A stretch of DNA of 32,859 nucleotides from an uncultured Rhizobiaceae group bacterium (GTDB lineage: Bacteria; Pseudomonadota; Alphaproteobacteria; Rhizobiales; Rhizobiaceae). Positions 8,730 through 18,070 of this stretch are shown here, one piece after another. Location: positions 1 through 32,859 of the forward strand of contig CALHIB010000148.1 in assembly GCA_938030595.1 (NCBI GenBank), given 5' to 3'. Made by a program: the position numbers and the translations under genes. Within the stretch, counting starts at the first letter, position 1. Every line of letters starts with the position of its first letter. The notes beneath the pieces are model-generated. The model saw only the letters and a program-made list of their open reading frames with translations. It did not search any database and was not told the origin of the DNA.

Positions 8730-9170
8730 TTACCCTTCGCGAACTGCCTCGACTTTCTTTAAATCAACCAGTTTATCGCAGAGCTTTCTCGTACGCTCTT
8801 CAATTTGCAAGAAACGAGCCAGTTTGGACTGTTCCAATTTGAGACGGTCTTCGGATTCGTGGAGTTGTTCTATCCGCAATGTGGTATTAAATGCGGATTG
8901 TTGTATTTCCTGGTCAGTTATCGCGTAAACATTGACAATACGAGCATTTTGCAAACCAGGATTATTGCCGGGTTGTATGACTTCTTTTAATCGTTGTTGT
9001 CGGCGTTGTGCTGAGGTTTGTTTTATTTCTATTTCTTGTTGTTTCGCAAATTCTACTTCCTGACTGGCCAATTGCATCTCGCGGGTTGCCTTGGCTGCTT
9101 CCATTTCAGCCAAGCGTCGCCTGAGTTCCTTGATTTTCAGAAGCTTGTCTATTTGCTTGAGTTTACTCAC
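8730..9170 (-). CDS. sctO: T3SS stalk protein SctO (YscO/Y4yJ-like)
   Basis: 146 aa, almost entirely charged coiled coil, immediately after sctN (8-bp overlap). Confidence 0.8.
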   Translation of the reverse strand: MSKLKQIDKLLKIKELRRRLAEMEAAKATREMQLASQEVEFAKQQEIEIKQTSAQRRQQRLKEVIQPGNNPGLQNARIVNVYAITDQEIQQSAFNTTLRIEQLHESEDRLKLEQSKLARFLQIEERTRKLCDKLVDLKKVEAVREG

Positions 9171-10521
9171 CTAGGATTGCCCTCATGTTTTCGACAGCTT
9201 CATGATGCGTCACACTGGTATGTGTATGTTGGCTGATAAAGTCTTGTATGGCCGGATTGCACTCAATTGCCATATCTGCAATCGGATCTGTGCCACTAAC
9301 ATATTCACCCACTTGTATCAGCAACTCCATATCAATGTATTTTGCCATAAGTTTGCGCAAGCCATTGGATGCAGCAATATGGTCTTCGCTACAAATCTCA
9401 TTCATTAATCTGCTCTTGCTTTTGAGCACATTAATGGCTGGGTAAATCCCGCTTCGTGCCAGAGATGCATCCAGTACCAGGTGACCGTCTGTTAAACTTG
9501 CGATTTCTTCTGCAACTGGATCATTCACGCCATCATTTTCTACAAGCACAGTAAAGAAGGCCGTTATAGCACCTTTGGATGTTTTACCTGTGCGTTCAAT
9601 CAGCTTCGGTAATTCGGCATAAACAGAAGGGGTGAAGCCACTTCGAACTGCTTTTTCGCCTGCGGATAGACCCACTTCACGAAGGGCACGGGCAAAGCGT
9701 GTGGCACTATCAAATAAGAGTAAAACTTTTTGACCTTGCGAACGGAAATGTTCTGCAATCGTAACTGCACTGTGTGCAGCCATGATGCGTTCCATTGCGG
9801 GGCGATCAGATGTGGAGGCAATCACAATGCAGCGTTCTCTGACTTCAGGCGGCAGTTGGCGTTCGAGAAACTCATTCACTTCACGACCGCGTTCACCGAT
9901 CATGGCAAGGACAACGACATCAGTATCCGAGTGACGCGCCAACATGGCGAGTAGGGTGGATTTACCGGCACCTGCTTCGCCAAAGATCGCCATGCGCTGA
10001 CCTTGGCCAATGGTGTTAAAGCCATCAATTGATTTTACGCCTGTTTCAAATACATCATTGATCACAGGTCGATCCAGGGCATCAACATTGGGTGGTGTGA
10101 TTTTAATTTGTTCCATATTGGAAGTTTTAAATTCCAATCCGTCAACAGGACGACCCAATCCATCAAGAACCCGACCTACCAGGCCTTGGCCTACCCAGAT
10201 TTTACAAGGCTCACCTGTGCCGATGACTTCGGTATTTACAGAAATACCTTCGATATCTTCCATAGGCGAAAGGATCGCTCTTTCTTTTTCAATTGCTACG
10301 ACTTGTGCGCCAATTTCGCGACCTGATTCAGGCAATCGCAGAATGCATTTTTCGCCAACGAAGACATCTTTTAGTGTTGTTACAATTCTACTTGCTGCGA
10401 CATCTGTAATTTCACCAATTTCGCGGTGACGCTTGCAGTGCTTCAGGTTTGCTGAAATTGAATGTAACTTTGATGCCAGATTTCTACCAGTATCGTTATG
10501 TGCGGTTTGTAAGGCACTCAT
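9163..10521 (-). CDS. sctN: T3SS ATPase SctN
   Basis: Walker A GEAGAGKST, IGERGREVNEFLE, LLLFDSATRFARALREVGL; 452 aa. Confidence 0.97.
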   Translation of the reverse strand: MSALQTAHNDTGRNLASKLHSISANLKHCKRHREIGEITDVAASRIVTTLKDVFVGEKCILRLPESGREIGAQVVAIEKERAILSPMEDIEGISVNTEVIGTGEPCKIWVGQGLVGRVLDGLGRPVDGLEFKTSNMEQIKITPPNVDALDRPVINDVFETGVKSIDGFNTIGQGQRMAIFGEAGAGKSTLLAMLARHSDTDVVVLAMIGERGREVNEFLERQLPPEVRERCIVIASTSDRPAMERIMAAHSAVTIAEHFRSQGQKVLLLFDSATRFARALREVGLSAGEKAVRSGFTPSVYAELPKLIERTGKTSKGAITAFFTVLVENDGVNDPVAEEIASLTDGHLVLDASLARSGIYPAINVLKSKSRLMNEICSEDHIAASNGLRKLMAKYIDMELLIQVGEYVSGTDPIADMAIECNPAIQDFISQHTHTSVTHHEAVENMRAILGE

Positions 10522-11156
10522 TATTTTGTGCCTTGAGATAGCGAGTTTTCAAGCGATCTTTTTAATGCCTGGATTTGTACGTCAAGGCTTACTTCAATGC
10601 GTTTTTCGCCTGTGTCCAAAATACATCTGTCTGGCTCCAAACCAGTATCATCAATGATTTCATAATTGGCAGCAGGTTTTTTATTAGGTTTGCTAATGTT
10701 GTATAGTCTTAGTCTGTTCGCACTGTCAGGGTGTGCGTGTACTTTTAGGTTATTTGAACCCAGGTAATCTAACGTTGCCTTGTTTACGCAAAACGCGAAT
10801 GCTTTTTCGCTGCCGATTGCACCGATCATGAGTTCCAAGGACTGCTCTACAATTTCTACAATTCCCGCTTGTGCAGACCACAAGTCTTCACCCAGTGCCG
10901 TGAATGTTTTGTTGACTTTTTCTGCAATTACCAAGTTCGCTTCATCGTCAGCTTCAATCCGTTTTTGTGCTAGGATTTCTTCTGCTTCGATCTGTGCCTG
11001 CTCCAGAATGTCCGCTGCTTCTTCTCTTGCAAGTTGCAAGATTTCATCGGGTGACTTTTGCAGGTTTCTTGGTGTTGGTGCAAACTCTCCATCGAGGTTT
11101 GCCTGTGGTTCGCTGGCTACCATTGAACCCATATATGCTTCTGTTGTGTCAAACAT
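10521..11156 (-). CDS. sctL: T3SS ATPase regulator/stator SctL (NolV-like)
   Basis: FliH/SctL-like: REEAADILEQAQIEAEEILAQKRIEADDEAN coiled coil, directly upstream of sctN. Confidence 0.87.
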   Translation of the reverse strand: MFDTTEAYMGSMVASEPQANLDGEFAPTPRNLQKSPDEILQLAREEAADILEQAQIEAEEILAQKRIEADDEANLVIAEKVNKTFTALGEDLWSAQAGIVEIVEQSLELMIGAIGSEKAFAFCVNKATLDYLGSNNLKVHAHPDSANRLRLYNISKPNKKPAANYEIIDDTGLEPDRCILDTGEKRIEVSLDVQIQALKRSLENSLSQGTK

Positions 11157-11170
11157 TGTGGTGCCTCGTT

Positions 11171-11779
11171 TTATGCCGCTAGTGAAGAAGTTTCATTTTT
11201 CAGAGCTATGCTAACTGCAATGACGATTGCACGTGCGCTAGCTGCATCAATTGAATGCGTTATTTCTTCTTCTTGTTCCTCGGTTGTTTCCATAAGATAG
11301 ATGCGCATGCCGATCTGCTCATCCAGACCTGTCTTCCAACTATGCAGGCAAGCTTTGCCGCAATGGTCGATCAGTGTTTCAATTTTTGACATATCTGCCG
11401 TAAATTCTGATTGCTTTGGGTGTAAATGTCCCAGTGAAACTGCAATTTTCAAATCGTCGACTGAAAATGCTTCCGCGATCATTTCAAAATCGGATTTCGA
11501 TATACGTGTGCGTAAGAAATCACCATGAATAACCATGCCACAAATGCGAATTAAGCGTTCTCTTTGCGTGCCGTAGATCTCACCTGTGATCACATCTTCC
11601 GGCTTTATATCTGCATTGGTATTGATGCCAAATGCTTCGAACATGCGAGTGCGGGCTGTATTAAAAACCCTGTCGTTTGAAATCATCATCAATGCAAGTT
11701 CTGGCGCATCAAATGTTTCACCCCAACGTTCAAACCAGCTTGGGTTAATTTCATCGCGATTTGGTAAAAATTTATTCAT
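11171..11779 (-). CDS. SctK/NolU-like T3SS protein
   Basis: 202 aa between sctJ and sctL, the syntenic position of SctK/NolU; sequence is divergent. Confidence 0.65.
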   Translation of the reverse strand: MNKFLPNRDEINPSWFERWGETFDAPELALMMISNDRVFNTARTRMFEAFGINTNADIKPEDVITGEIYGTQRERLIRICGMVIHGDFLRTRISKSDFEMIAEAFSVDDLKIAVSLGHLHPKQSEFTADMSKIETLIDHCGKACLHSWKTGLDEQIGMRIYLMETTEEQEEEITHSIDAASARAIVIAVSIALKNETSSLAA

Positions 11780-12555
11780 TACGCATTGCTCTTGGATGTA
11801 ACGGGTTTTTGACGGTTTTTCTGTTTGGTCGAGTTGTTGGAAAGTCTAAATCCGTACCAGGCAACAGCACCTAATAGAGCAAGCAGGAAGATATTCCATG
11901 CACCACTTCCAAAAGAGGCAACCGAGCGTCTGGAAGTTGTTGCAGTTGCAGATGTGTTGTCTTCGAAAAGAGCAACTTCAACAAAAGAGTATTCCAGATT
12001 ATCAAGACTGTTTACGATCAGGTTTTTGATTGTTGGAATTTGTGGACGCAAATCTTGGCCCGCTTCCTGATAGATGAAAACAGATGCACGCGGTGGTGTC
12101 TTGTTATCTTCAAAAGGATTGTCTTCCGGAACCATCAAGTGAACACGAGCTGAAACGACACCGTTAATTCTTGAGATCGAATTAGAAAGCTCTTCGTTTA
12201 ATGCATGCATAAAACGCGCGCGCTCTTCAAAGGGTGTTGATACCAGTTTTTCAGAACTAAAAATCTTGCCCAATGAACCAAACTGTTCACGCGGCAAGCC
12301 TTTTTCCGAAAGCTTGGCAATTGCAAGGCTGAAGTCACCGCGGTCAACGCTGATGGTAAAATTGCCTTTACCATCACTTGTACGGCTTGCCTCGATGCCG
12401 TTAACTGCAAGAACAGAAATCATCTCATTAGCTTCGCGTTCTTGAAGACTTGAGTATAGTTCAGATTGACACCCAGCAAGAAAGAGCGTTGCAGCAAGGA
12501 CGACGCCCAGGCTTGCACGTTTCTTAAAGGTGTTATTTGCTCGCATTTTTATCAT
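11779..12555 (-). CDS. sctJ: T3SS inner-membrane ring lipoprotein SctJ
   Basis: Lipobox LAGC; SLQEREANEMISVLAVNGIEA; RVHLMVPEDNPFEDNKTPPRASVFI; C-terminal TM. Confidence 0.96.
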   Translation of the reverse strand: MIKMRANNTFKKRASLGVVLAATLFLAGCQSELYSSLQEREANEMISVLAVNGIEASRTSDGKGNFTISVDRGDFSLAIAKLSEKGLPREQFGSLGKIFSSEKLVSTPFEERARFMHALNEELSNSISRINGVVSARVHLMVPEDNPFEDNKTPPRASVFIYQEAGQDLRPQIPTIKNLIVNSLDNLEYSFVEVALFEDNTSATATTSRRSVASFGSGAWNIFLLALLGAVAWYGFRLSNNSTKQKNRQKPVTSKSNA

Positions 12556-12600
12556 TTTTGCTTTCCACTCGGTACATAAAAGCTAAGTTGTAATTGTTTT

Positions 12601-13083
12601 CTAACTTTGTCTGATTAGCGTTCTTGAAGTATCTGAAACACCGCTCACAACCTGGTTTACCATTGCCATGAAAATTGCATGGTCAAAGGTTTTTGACAGG
12701 GCATCGACCTTGTCGTCTTTCTTTGCTGATAGCTTGCCTGCTTCTGATGGGTTTAATGCTTCAACTTGTGATGCCATATCATTTTTAAGAACATCAATTG
12801 GGGATGTGCTTTCAGTCGCATTAGGTACTTTCGATGACAGTTTGTCGATTTGAGAGTAAACGCCATCCAATACAGAGTTTGCAAAACCGGGATGGGTTGG
12901 CGCGTTTGATACTTGTGGCGCGACTTCAACTGAAGCCGGAATTGAGTTGCCAAGCGTTATACTATCTACATTTGCAGTTGGCGAAGTGGTGTTGTTGGCC
13001 ACTTGGTTTTCAACTGCTTGGGTTGCTTGTTTTAAAGCTTGTGATGGATCAGCGCCGACAGCGCCTACGGGTGCTATTGTCAT
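12601..13083 (-). CDS. SctI inner rod / NolB-like protein
   Basis: 160 aa directly 5' of sctJ; C-terminal helix FDHAIFMAMVNQVVSGVSDTSRTLIRQS resembles rod-protein C-termini; NolB synteny. Confidence 0.65.
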   Translation of the reverse strand: MTIAPVGAVGADPSQALKQATQAVENQVANNTTSPTANVDSITLGNSIPASVEVAPQVSNAPTHPGFANSVLDGVYSQIDKLSSKVPNATESTSPIDVLKNDMASQVEALNPSEAGKLSAKKDDKVDALSKTFDHAIFMAMVNQVVSGVSDTSRTLIRQS

Positions 13084-13092
13084 GATGGTTCC

Positions 13093-13296
13093 TTATGAGC
13101 CAGAGTTACTTTGTGCTTCACTCAAAATGTTTTGAAGTAACGAAAAGAAAACAGAGGCAAATGCTGTTTCTGCAGATGAGTTTAATTGTTGAGCTTCCTG
13201 GTTAAGACCCAGCGTTGCACCTGAAGTCGCAGGAGCTTGTTCTTGAACGTTTGTAGGAAGTGTAGGCTGTTGTGCGCCAACGTTGTTAATTTCCAT
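13093..13296 (-). CDS. Small T3SS-associated protein of unknown function (67 aa), first gene of the sctI-sctU transcription unit
   Basis: Begins after a GGTAAG-type SD, 9 bp upstream of the sctI-like gene; Gln/Ser/Ala-rich with a C-terminal amphipathic helix (ETAFASVFFSLLQNILSEAQ). Confidence 0.6.
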   Translation of the reverse strand: MEINNVGAQQPTLPTNVQEQAPATSGATLGLNQEAQQLNSSAETAFASVFFSLLQNILSEAQSNSGS

Positions 13297-13369
13297 TTTC
13301 TTACCTTTTAATCAGATGTACATTACCTAACGATAATACCTGATTTTGACCTTCCGTAATAACCGTAAA

Positions 13370-13392
13370 TAGTACTTAGAACTACAGTACTA
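13370..13392. promoter_or_regulatory. Dyad-symmetric candidate operator between sctV and the 67-aa/sctI operon
   Basis: TAGTACT-TAGAACTAC-AGTACTA (7-bp perfect arms, 9-bp spacer) in the 158-bp intergenic region upstream of the - strand operon. Confidence 0.35.
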
Positions 13393-13454
13393 AATTTCAT
13401 AATTGCCTTATAATTCAATAGACTGCAGTGGTTGATTGAAAATGTGTGCCAAAA

Positions 13455-15557
13455 TCATTCAGCTGCCTCCATGTATGTATTGTGTGATGCAAATTCCGTA
13501 CCAATTGTGCCAATCGGGTTGAAATTAAATTCACCAGACAATTCTCTGAACGCCACAACGTGGAAAGCCAGGTTGTGAGTTTTCAAATATTGAGACAATG
13601 GACGACGTAACTCGGCCTTGGTGAGGATCACTGGCGGCTTTGCGTTTAGTTCTTCAATATGGTGACGCTCGGCTACATCTTTCAAAAGTGCCTCGGAAAG
13701 TGCTGCTGATGGATGAAAGTTGTTGTCTTCTTGCTGATAGTTAATGCTATCGGCAATTGCGGCTTCCATTTCTGGTTCAATCACATAGCCTGCGATCAAT
13801 CTGTTTTCGTCAGCGTAGTTTGCACAAACCTGACGGGCAAGCGCAAAACGTGCTTGTTCTCCAAGGTTTGCGGCATTGCCTCCAGACAAGGTGCCTTCCA
13901 GTAGTGCTTCAAACAAAATGCGTCTTGGCAGGAGCGGAACCCCATCATCAAGCAAATTGCGCAAGACATTTAACAGTTGAACCGGCGATAGTGTTTGTGA
14001 AACTTGAGTTGCAAGTTGGTCGTGCTCTTTTGCCAAATCCTTGATAATTTCCTGAACCGCCTTGTAACCCAAAATTCTTGAGACTTTGGTGACAAGGTAG
14101 TGCGAACCCAGGCGTGCCAGAAGTTCACCCATTGAGATAATCTCTACACCAACATCTGCAAACAAAGGCTCGTTGATTTCATCAATCCAGTAAGCGGAAC
14201 GCAATGGCCAATGGTCGTCAACTGCAATTACCGGCAGATCATTCAGCTCTAGAATGTCCGGTTCGCAAATTGCTACTTTTACGCCAGTTGGAATTTCTGC
14301 GCTAAAGACGGAAACATTATCCAGTGTCAGTACAATTTTACTGGCTTCAAGATTGGTGTCTTTTTCCACACCGAATACGGGCAGCTCAATACCAGTTCTT
14401 TTGTAACCGCGTTCCAGAGCTGCATCACGCTCCATAATGAATTCGCTATGTTTGAACTCATTGAAGATCTCTGATCCGACAGAGATTTTGAATACATCGT
14501 TTGGAGAAACCGCAATTGATTTGTCGCTCTCTTCTTTTGACGATGGAATGCCCTTTGCGATGTTGTCTTTTTCGATTTCATCTTCGGCCATCTTTTTGCT
14601 TTCACGTTTTCCGATCAAGAAACCCGTGCCTGCGAGTATAGCGGCCATGCCCCAGAATAATGAAGTTGGGAAGCCTGGTATCAAACCAATTAATGCGATC
14701 AAAACTGCGCCAACATACAATGACTTTGACTTGCCTACGAGCTGTTCAGAAATATCAGAACCAAGGTCTTTTTCATCTTCTGTGGTAACGCGTGTGATAA
14801 TTGTACCTGCACAAATCGCCATGATCAGTGCTGGCAGCTGACTTACCAAGCCATCACCAACCGTTAGCCTTGAGTATACAGAACCTGCTTCTGCTGCAGA
14901 CATGCCTTCGTTTAAGATACCGATTGAGATGCCGCCAACGAGGTTGATCGCAATGATGATAAGGCCTGCAATCGCATCGCCTTTTACGAACTTCATTGAG
15001 CCGTCCATGGCACCAAAGAACTGGTTTTCTTTCTCTAGTTTACGACGACGCTTTGCTGCTTCTTCTGACGTAATATCGCCAGCACGAAGTTCTGCATCAA
15101 TACTCATTTGGCGACCGGGCAGGGCATCCAGGGTAAATCTGGCAGCAACTTCTGCAACGCGTTCTGAACCTTTGGTAATCACCACGAACTGTACCGTTGT
15201 GATAATCAGAAAGATTACCAAGCCAACGGCAACACTGCCTGCGGTTACAAAGGTGCCAAAAGTTTCAACGATGTCACCTGCATCAGCTTCGGATAAGATC
15301 ATGCGTGTTGTTGAAACCGATACGGCCAGTCTGAATGTGGTTGCGATCAGGATAACAGCGGGGAAAACTGAGAAGTCATCTGGCCGTTGCAAATAGACTG
15401 CAACCATCAAAATCATAATGGTTAAAGTGATGTTCAGAACAATCAGAGAGTCGATTAAAATTGTAGGTAACGGGATGATCATTACCAAAACAATCATCAT
15501 CAACATTGCGACCAATGCCAAATCCTGACGACCTTTGAAGAGACTAAGAAGTTTCAT
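13455..15557 (-). CDS. sctV: T3SS major export apparatus protein SctV
   Basis: 700 aa, FHIPEP-family: PLPTILIDSLIVLNITLTIMILMVA, RPDDFSVFPAVILIATTFRLAVSVSTTRMIL, ITKGSERVAEVAARFTLDALPGRQMSIDAELRAG. Confidence 0.97.
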   Translation of the reverse strand: MKLLSLFKGRQDLALVAMLMMIVLVMIIPLPTILIDSLIVLNITLTIMILMVAVYLQRPDDFSVFPAVILIATTFRLAVSVSTTRMILSEADAGDIVETFGTFVTAGSVAVGLVIFLIITTVQFVVITKGSERVAEVAARFTLDALPGRQMSIDAELRAGDITSEEAAKRRRKLEKENQFFGAMDGSMKFVKGDAIAGLIIIAINLVGGISIGILNEGMSAAEAGSVYSRLTVGDGLVSQLPALIMAICAGTIITRVTTEDEKDLGSDISEQLVGKSKSLYVGAVLIALIGLIPGFPTSLFWGMAAILAGTGFLIGKRESKKMAEDEIEKDNIAKGIPSSKEESDKSIAVSPNDVFKISVGSEIFNEFKHSEFIMERDAALERGYKRTGIELPVFGVEKDTNLEASKIVLTLDNVSVFSAEIPTGVKVAICEPDILELNDLPVIAVDDHWPLRSAYWIDEINEPLFADVGVEIISMGELLARLGSHYLVTKVSRILGYKAVQEIIKDLAKEHDQLATQVSQTLSPVQLLNVLRNLLDDGVPLLPRRILFEALLEGTLSGGNAANLGEQARFALARQVCANYADENRLIAGYVIEPEMEAAIADSINYQQEDNNFHPSAALSEALLKDVAERHHIEELNAKPPVILTKAELRRPLSQYLKTHNLAFHVVAFRELSGEFNFNPIGTIGTEFASHNTYMEAAE

Positions 15558-15558
15558 T

Positions 15559-16167
15559 TTAATTTACCCTGTTAAATGAACGGAACTTGCCGAACCATGA
15601 TTTTGCATCTGCGATTTTGTTTGTTTTGAAGGAAACCAGACTGCGGTATAAAAGTACCAGTCCGTTTACAGCGCTTCCTGAATTTGCCTTTTGAAGATAA
15701 TCAAGTTCCTCAACCATTGCTTCTGCTTCCTGCCAGCGGTTTAAACGCATGAAAGCAAGTGCCAAGAGCCTCGCGCATTCGATGTTTTTTGGATTGATTT
15801 TTCTAACCATCATCAAATAAGGAATGGCTTCCGCTGAACGGCCGTAACGCACTTGCATGGCGGAAAGTGCGCAAAGCATCTGCTGGTCGCTCCAGGTTAA
15901 TGGAATTTCTTTTAATGCAGGATTTACATTTGGCTCACTGTTAATTGTGTTTTCCAGCTGTGCCGTATTGATTGATGAATGCTTCGCTGCAGCTTCGGGT
16001 TTGGTTGGCTGCTGAACATAACTATTCTTTGCTCTAAGGGTCTGCAGTTGTTCCAGCTTGGAAGGCTTCTTGACCTGGGTATCAAGTGAAGGCGCAATTG
16101 CAACCTGCTTGACAACCTGTTCTGCCTGGCTCTCTTTTATTTGAGATGCAAAGTGATTAAGTGCCAT
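15559..16167 (-). CDS. TPR-containing T3SS-associated protein (position of Y4yS in rhizobial loci)
   Basis: C-terminal TPR-like repeats (MLCALSAMQVRYGRSAEAIPYLMMVRKINPKNIECARLLALAFMRLNRWQEAEAMVEEL); 1-nt gap to sctV. Confidence 0.7.
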   Translation of the reverse strand: MALNHFASQIKESQAEQVVKQVAIAPSLDTQVKKPSKLEQLQTLRAKNSYVQQPTKPEAAAKHSSINTAQLENTINSEPNVNPALKEIPLTWSDQQMLCALSAMQVRYGRSAEAIPYLMMVRKINPKNIECARLLALAFMRLNRWQEAEAMVEELDYLQKANSGSAVNGLVLLYRSLVSFKTNKIADAKSWFGKFRSFNRVN

Positions 16168-16168
16168 A

Positions 16169-16582
16169 TTATGCGCTTCCCTTTAGTCCATCAGATTCAA
16201 CTTGTGTGCCTGTAATCATTGCCAGGCGGCGTACGTGCTCATTCAACATCATCTTGCAAAGCTGCGATGTTTCATCTTCACCCTTTGCATCATCATAAGA
16301 TTGGATTGCCACAAGAATGCGTGACAAGTCCCCCATCATCTGGTCTCTGTTTTTACCTGCCAATGGCTGAAGATCAGTTTCAGCGATATCGCTTGCTGCG
16401 ACCAGTTTTTTTGATTTCTTCGATGTGAGCTTTTTGTTGCCAGAAAACTTTGAACGAATATTTGTAAACTGTTTGATCGCATGCGGTGTAGCCGCGTTAT
16501 TTAACTTGGAACTACCTTTTACATCGCCCGAGTTAGGGTTCTGAACTATTGCGGTGTTATTTTTTGTTTCAATACGAGACAT
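16169..16582 (-). CDS. Uncharacterised T3SS-locus protein (137 aa)
   Basis: Complete ORF between sctD and the TPR gene with tight spacing; basic, low-complexity N-terminus and helical C-terminus. Confidence 0.6.
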   Translation of the reverse strand: MSRIETKNNTAIVQNPNSGDVKGSSKLNNAATPHAIKQFTNIRSKFSGNKKLTSKKSKKLVAASDIAETDLQPLAGKNRDQMMGDLSRILVAIQSYDDAKGEDETSQLCKMMLNEHVRRLAMITGTQVESDGLKGSA

Positions 16583-16694
16583 TTATTACTCTTTTACTGC
16601 GAAGACGCTATTACGTATTACGAGAAGCAATTCTTGTGCCAATTGCTGAGATGACTAAGTAAAAAAATGTACTGATTACAGTTGGGTACAGACC

Positions 16695-17708
16695 CTAGTA
16701 AGTAAGTGAGATGATGGAACCGTCGCGTTCAATCATGACGCTTGCATCCGTAATATCGACAATTTTCCAGCCACCTTTAATGCTGCTGCCAACATTACCA
16801 ACAATACCATCCTTGAAGAATACAGATGGATTGTCATCCAGCCAGACAGATTTGATCTGTGGTAAGTCTGTACCCATCTTTGCACGGCTTACATCACGAA
16901 TGAGTGGTGGGAAATTTGAGGTTGTGTCGTACCACTGCAAGAAACTTGTCCAACGCGGCAGTTCCTTGTCTGAAACATTGCCAGATACCCTGATTGATCC
17001 ATCGCTTGTCGGCGTCACACGCAGTTTGTGATTGAGTTGCAAATCTTCAAGTTTTACTCTCACTGTCCAGGCAAATGCCTTGTCGTGCGATGGGCTGGGA
17101 GCGGTCGAAACTGTTCCCATGATTTTGCTTGAAGTTTTTTCAATACCGTATTGAACCGAGCTTGCGACGCGTGATCCTGCTTCAGCAACTGTTCCCAAGA
17201 AGCCTGCAGCAATACTGTAGATAATAGGGATCATCGCAATGACGCAGATGAAAGCCAGTGCTCTCATGCCAGGTTTGATAAATGATTTTGGATCAGCAAT
17301 GCGTTTGACTACAATGGTTGTATCGCCAAAGCTAATTTCTTCATCTGTCGCAATGTTGGCTTGTTGGCCAACCTCAACGATTGATCCATCCTCAAGTGTT
17401 ACAGGCGCATCAATTGGCGTGACTTGTAATTGAGAAAAAACTCCGGATTTTAGCGTCAGCTCGAGGTGCTGAGGTGCAATCTTGGCGCCGAATAAGATAA
17501 CATCGTTTTCACGAGAATTACCAATGCTTAGCGTGCCGTTTTTTTGAATGTAGGTCGAGCCTGAATGTACGCCATCCAACACTTCGACCATATAATGGCC
17601 TGCGTGTTTGATGGTTTCATTGGCATTAGAAAGATATGCTTTGGCGCCATGGGCATCCGTTGCATTTATCTTTGTAATTCCTGAATTGATGAAATTATTC
17701 ATGCTCAT
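16695..17708 (-). CDS. sctD: T3SS inner-membrane ring protein SctD (FHA-like N-domain, single TM)
   Basis: 337 aa; FHA-like NGTLSIGNSRENDVILFGAKIAPQHLELTL; TM ALAFICVIAMIPIIYSIAAGFLG; periplasmic domain. Confidence 0.85.
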   Translation of the reverse strand: MSMNNFINSGITKINATDAHGAKAYLSNANETIKHAGHYMVEVLDGVHSGSTYIQKNGTLSIGNSRENDVILFGAKIAPQHLELTLKSGVFSQLQVTPIDAPVTLEDGSIVEVGQQANIATDEEISFGDTTIVVKRIADPKSFIKPGMRALAFICVIAMIPIIYSIAAGFLGTVAEAGSRVASSVQYGIEKTSSKIMGTVSTAPSPSHDKAFAWTVRVKLEDLQLNHKLRVTPTSDGSIRVSGNVSDKELPRWTSFLQWYDTTSNFPPLIRDVSRAKMGTDLPQIKSVWLDDNPSVFFKDGIVGNVGSSIKGGWKIVDITDASVMIERDGSIISLTY

Positions 17709-17770
17709 CTAAAACTCGATTTTACTCTACTTGTTACGTTATAGTTTGGTGTCAAACGATTGTTAAAGTC

Positions 17771-17956
17771 TTATTGTGGACGTTGTTTCAATGCGTAAAG
17801 GTCTGCACCTTTTTTGGTTGTAATGGTAAGGGTCTGCGTTGCGCCTTTAATTGCATATTCAAATGCTTCGGTTAGCTTTGCATTACCTTGTGAATTAGTC
17901 GCTGAATTTTGCTTGTTGCCAGCAGCTCCAACTGAATCAATGCTCGGTGCGTTCAT
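17771..17956 (-). CDS. Small (61 aa) T3SS protein, candidate needle/pilus-like subunit; paralogue of 1217..1399
   Basis: Lies between sctC-N and sctD; KLTEAFEYAIKGATQTLTITTKKGADLYALKQ aligns with the 1217..1399 product. Confidence 0.7.
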   Translation of the reverse strand: MNAPSIDSVGAAGNKQNSATNSQGNAKLTEAFEYAIKGATQTLTITTKKGADLYALKQRPQ

Positions 17957-18070
17957 TACATACTCCCGTGTGTAAACTGTTATCTTGCGTATGTGTTATA
18001 CCACATGCACTACGTTGTTATTTTCCCATTTCTACCAATCAGGGTAAGGGAAACTACTTAGGTTTCTACG

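Noticed and set aside
10010-10429. 139-aa + strand ORF
   Set aside because: Antisense to sctN, no domain signal.
10780-11214. 144-aa + strand ORF
   Set aside because: Antisense to sctL, low-complexity Ser/Ala shadow frame.
14902-15396. 164-aa + strand ORF
   Set aside because: Antisense to sctV; shadow-frame composition.
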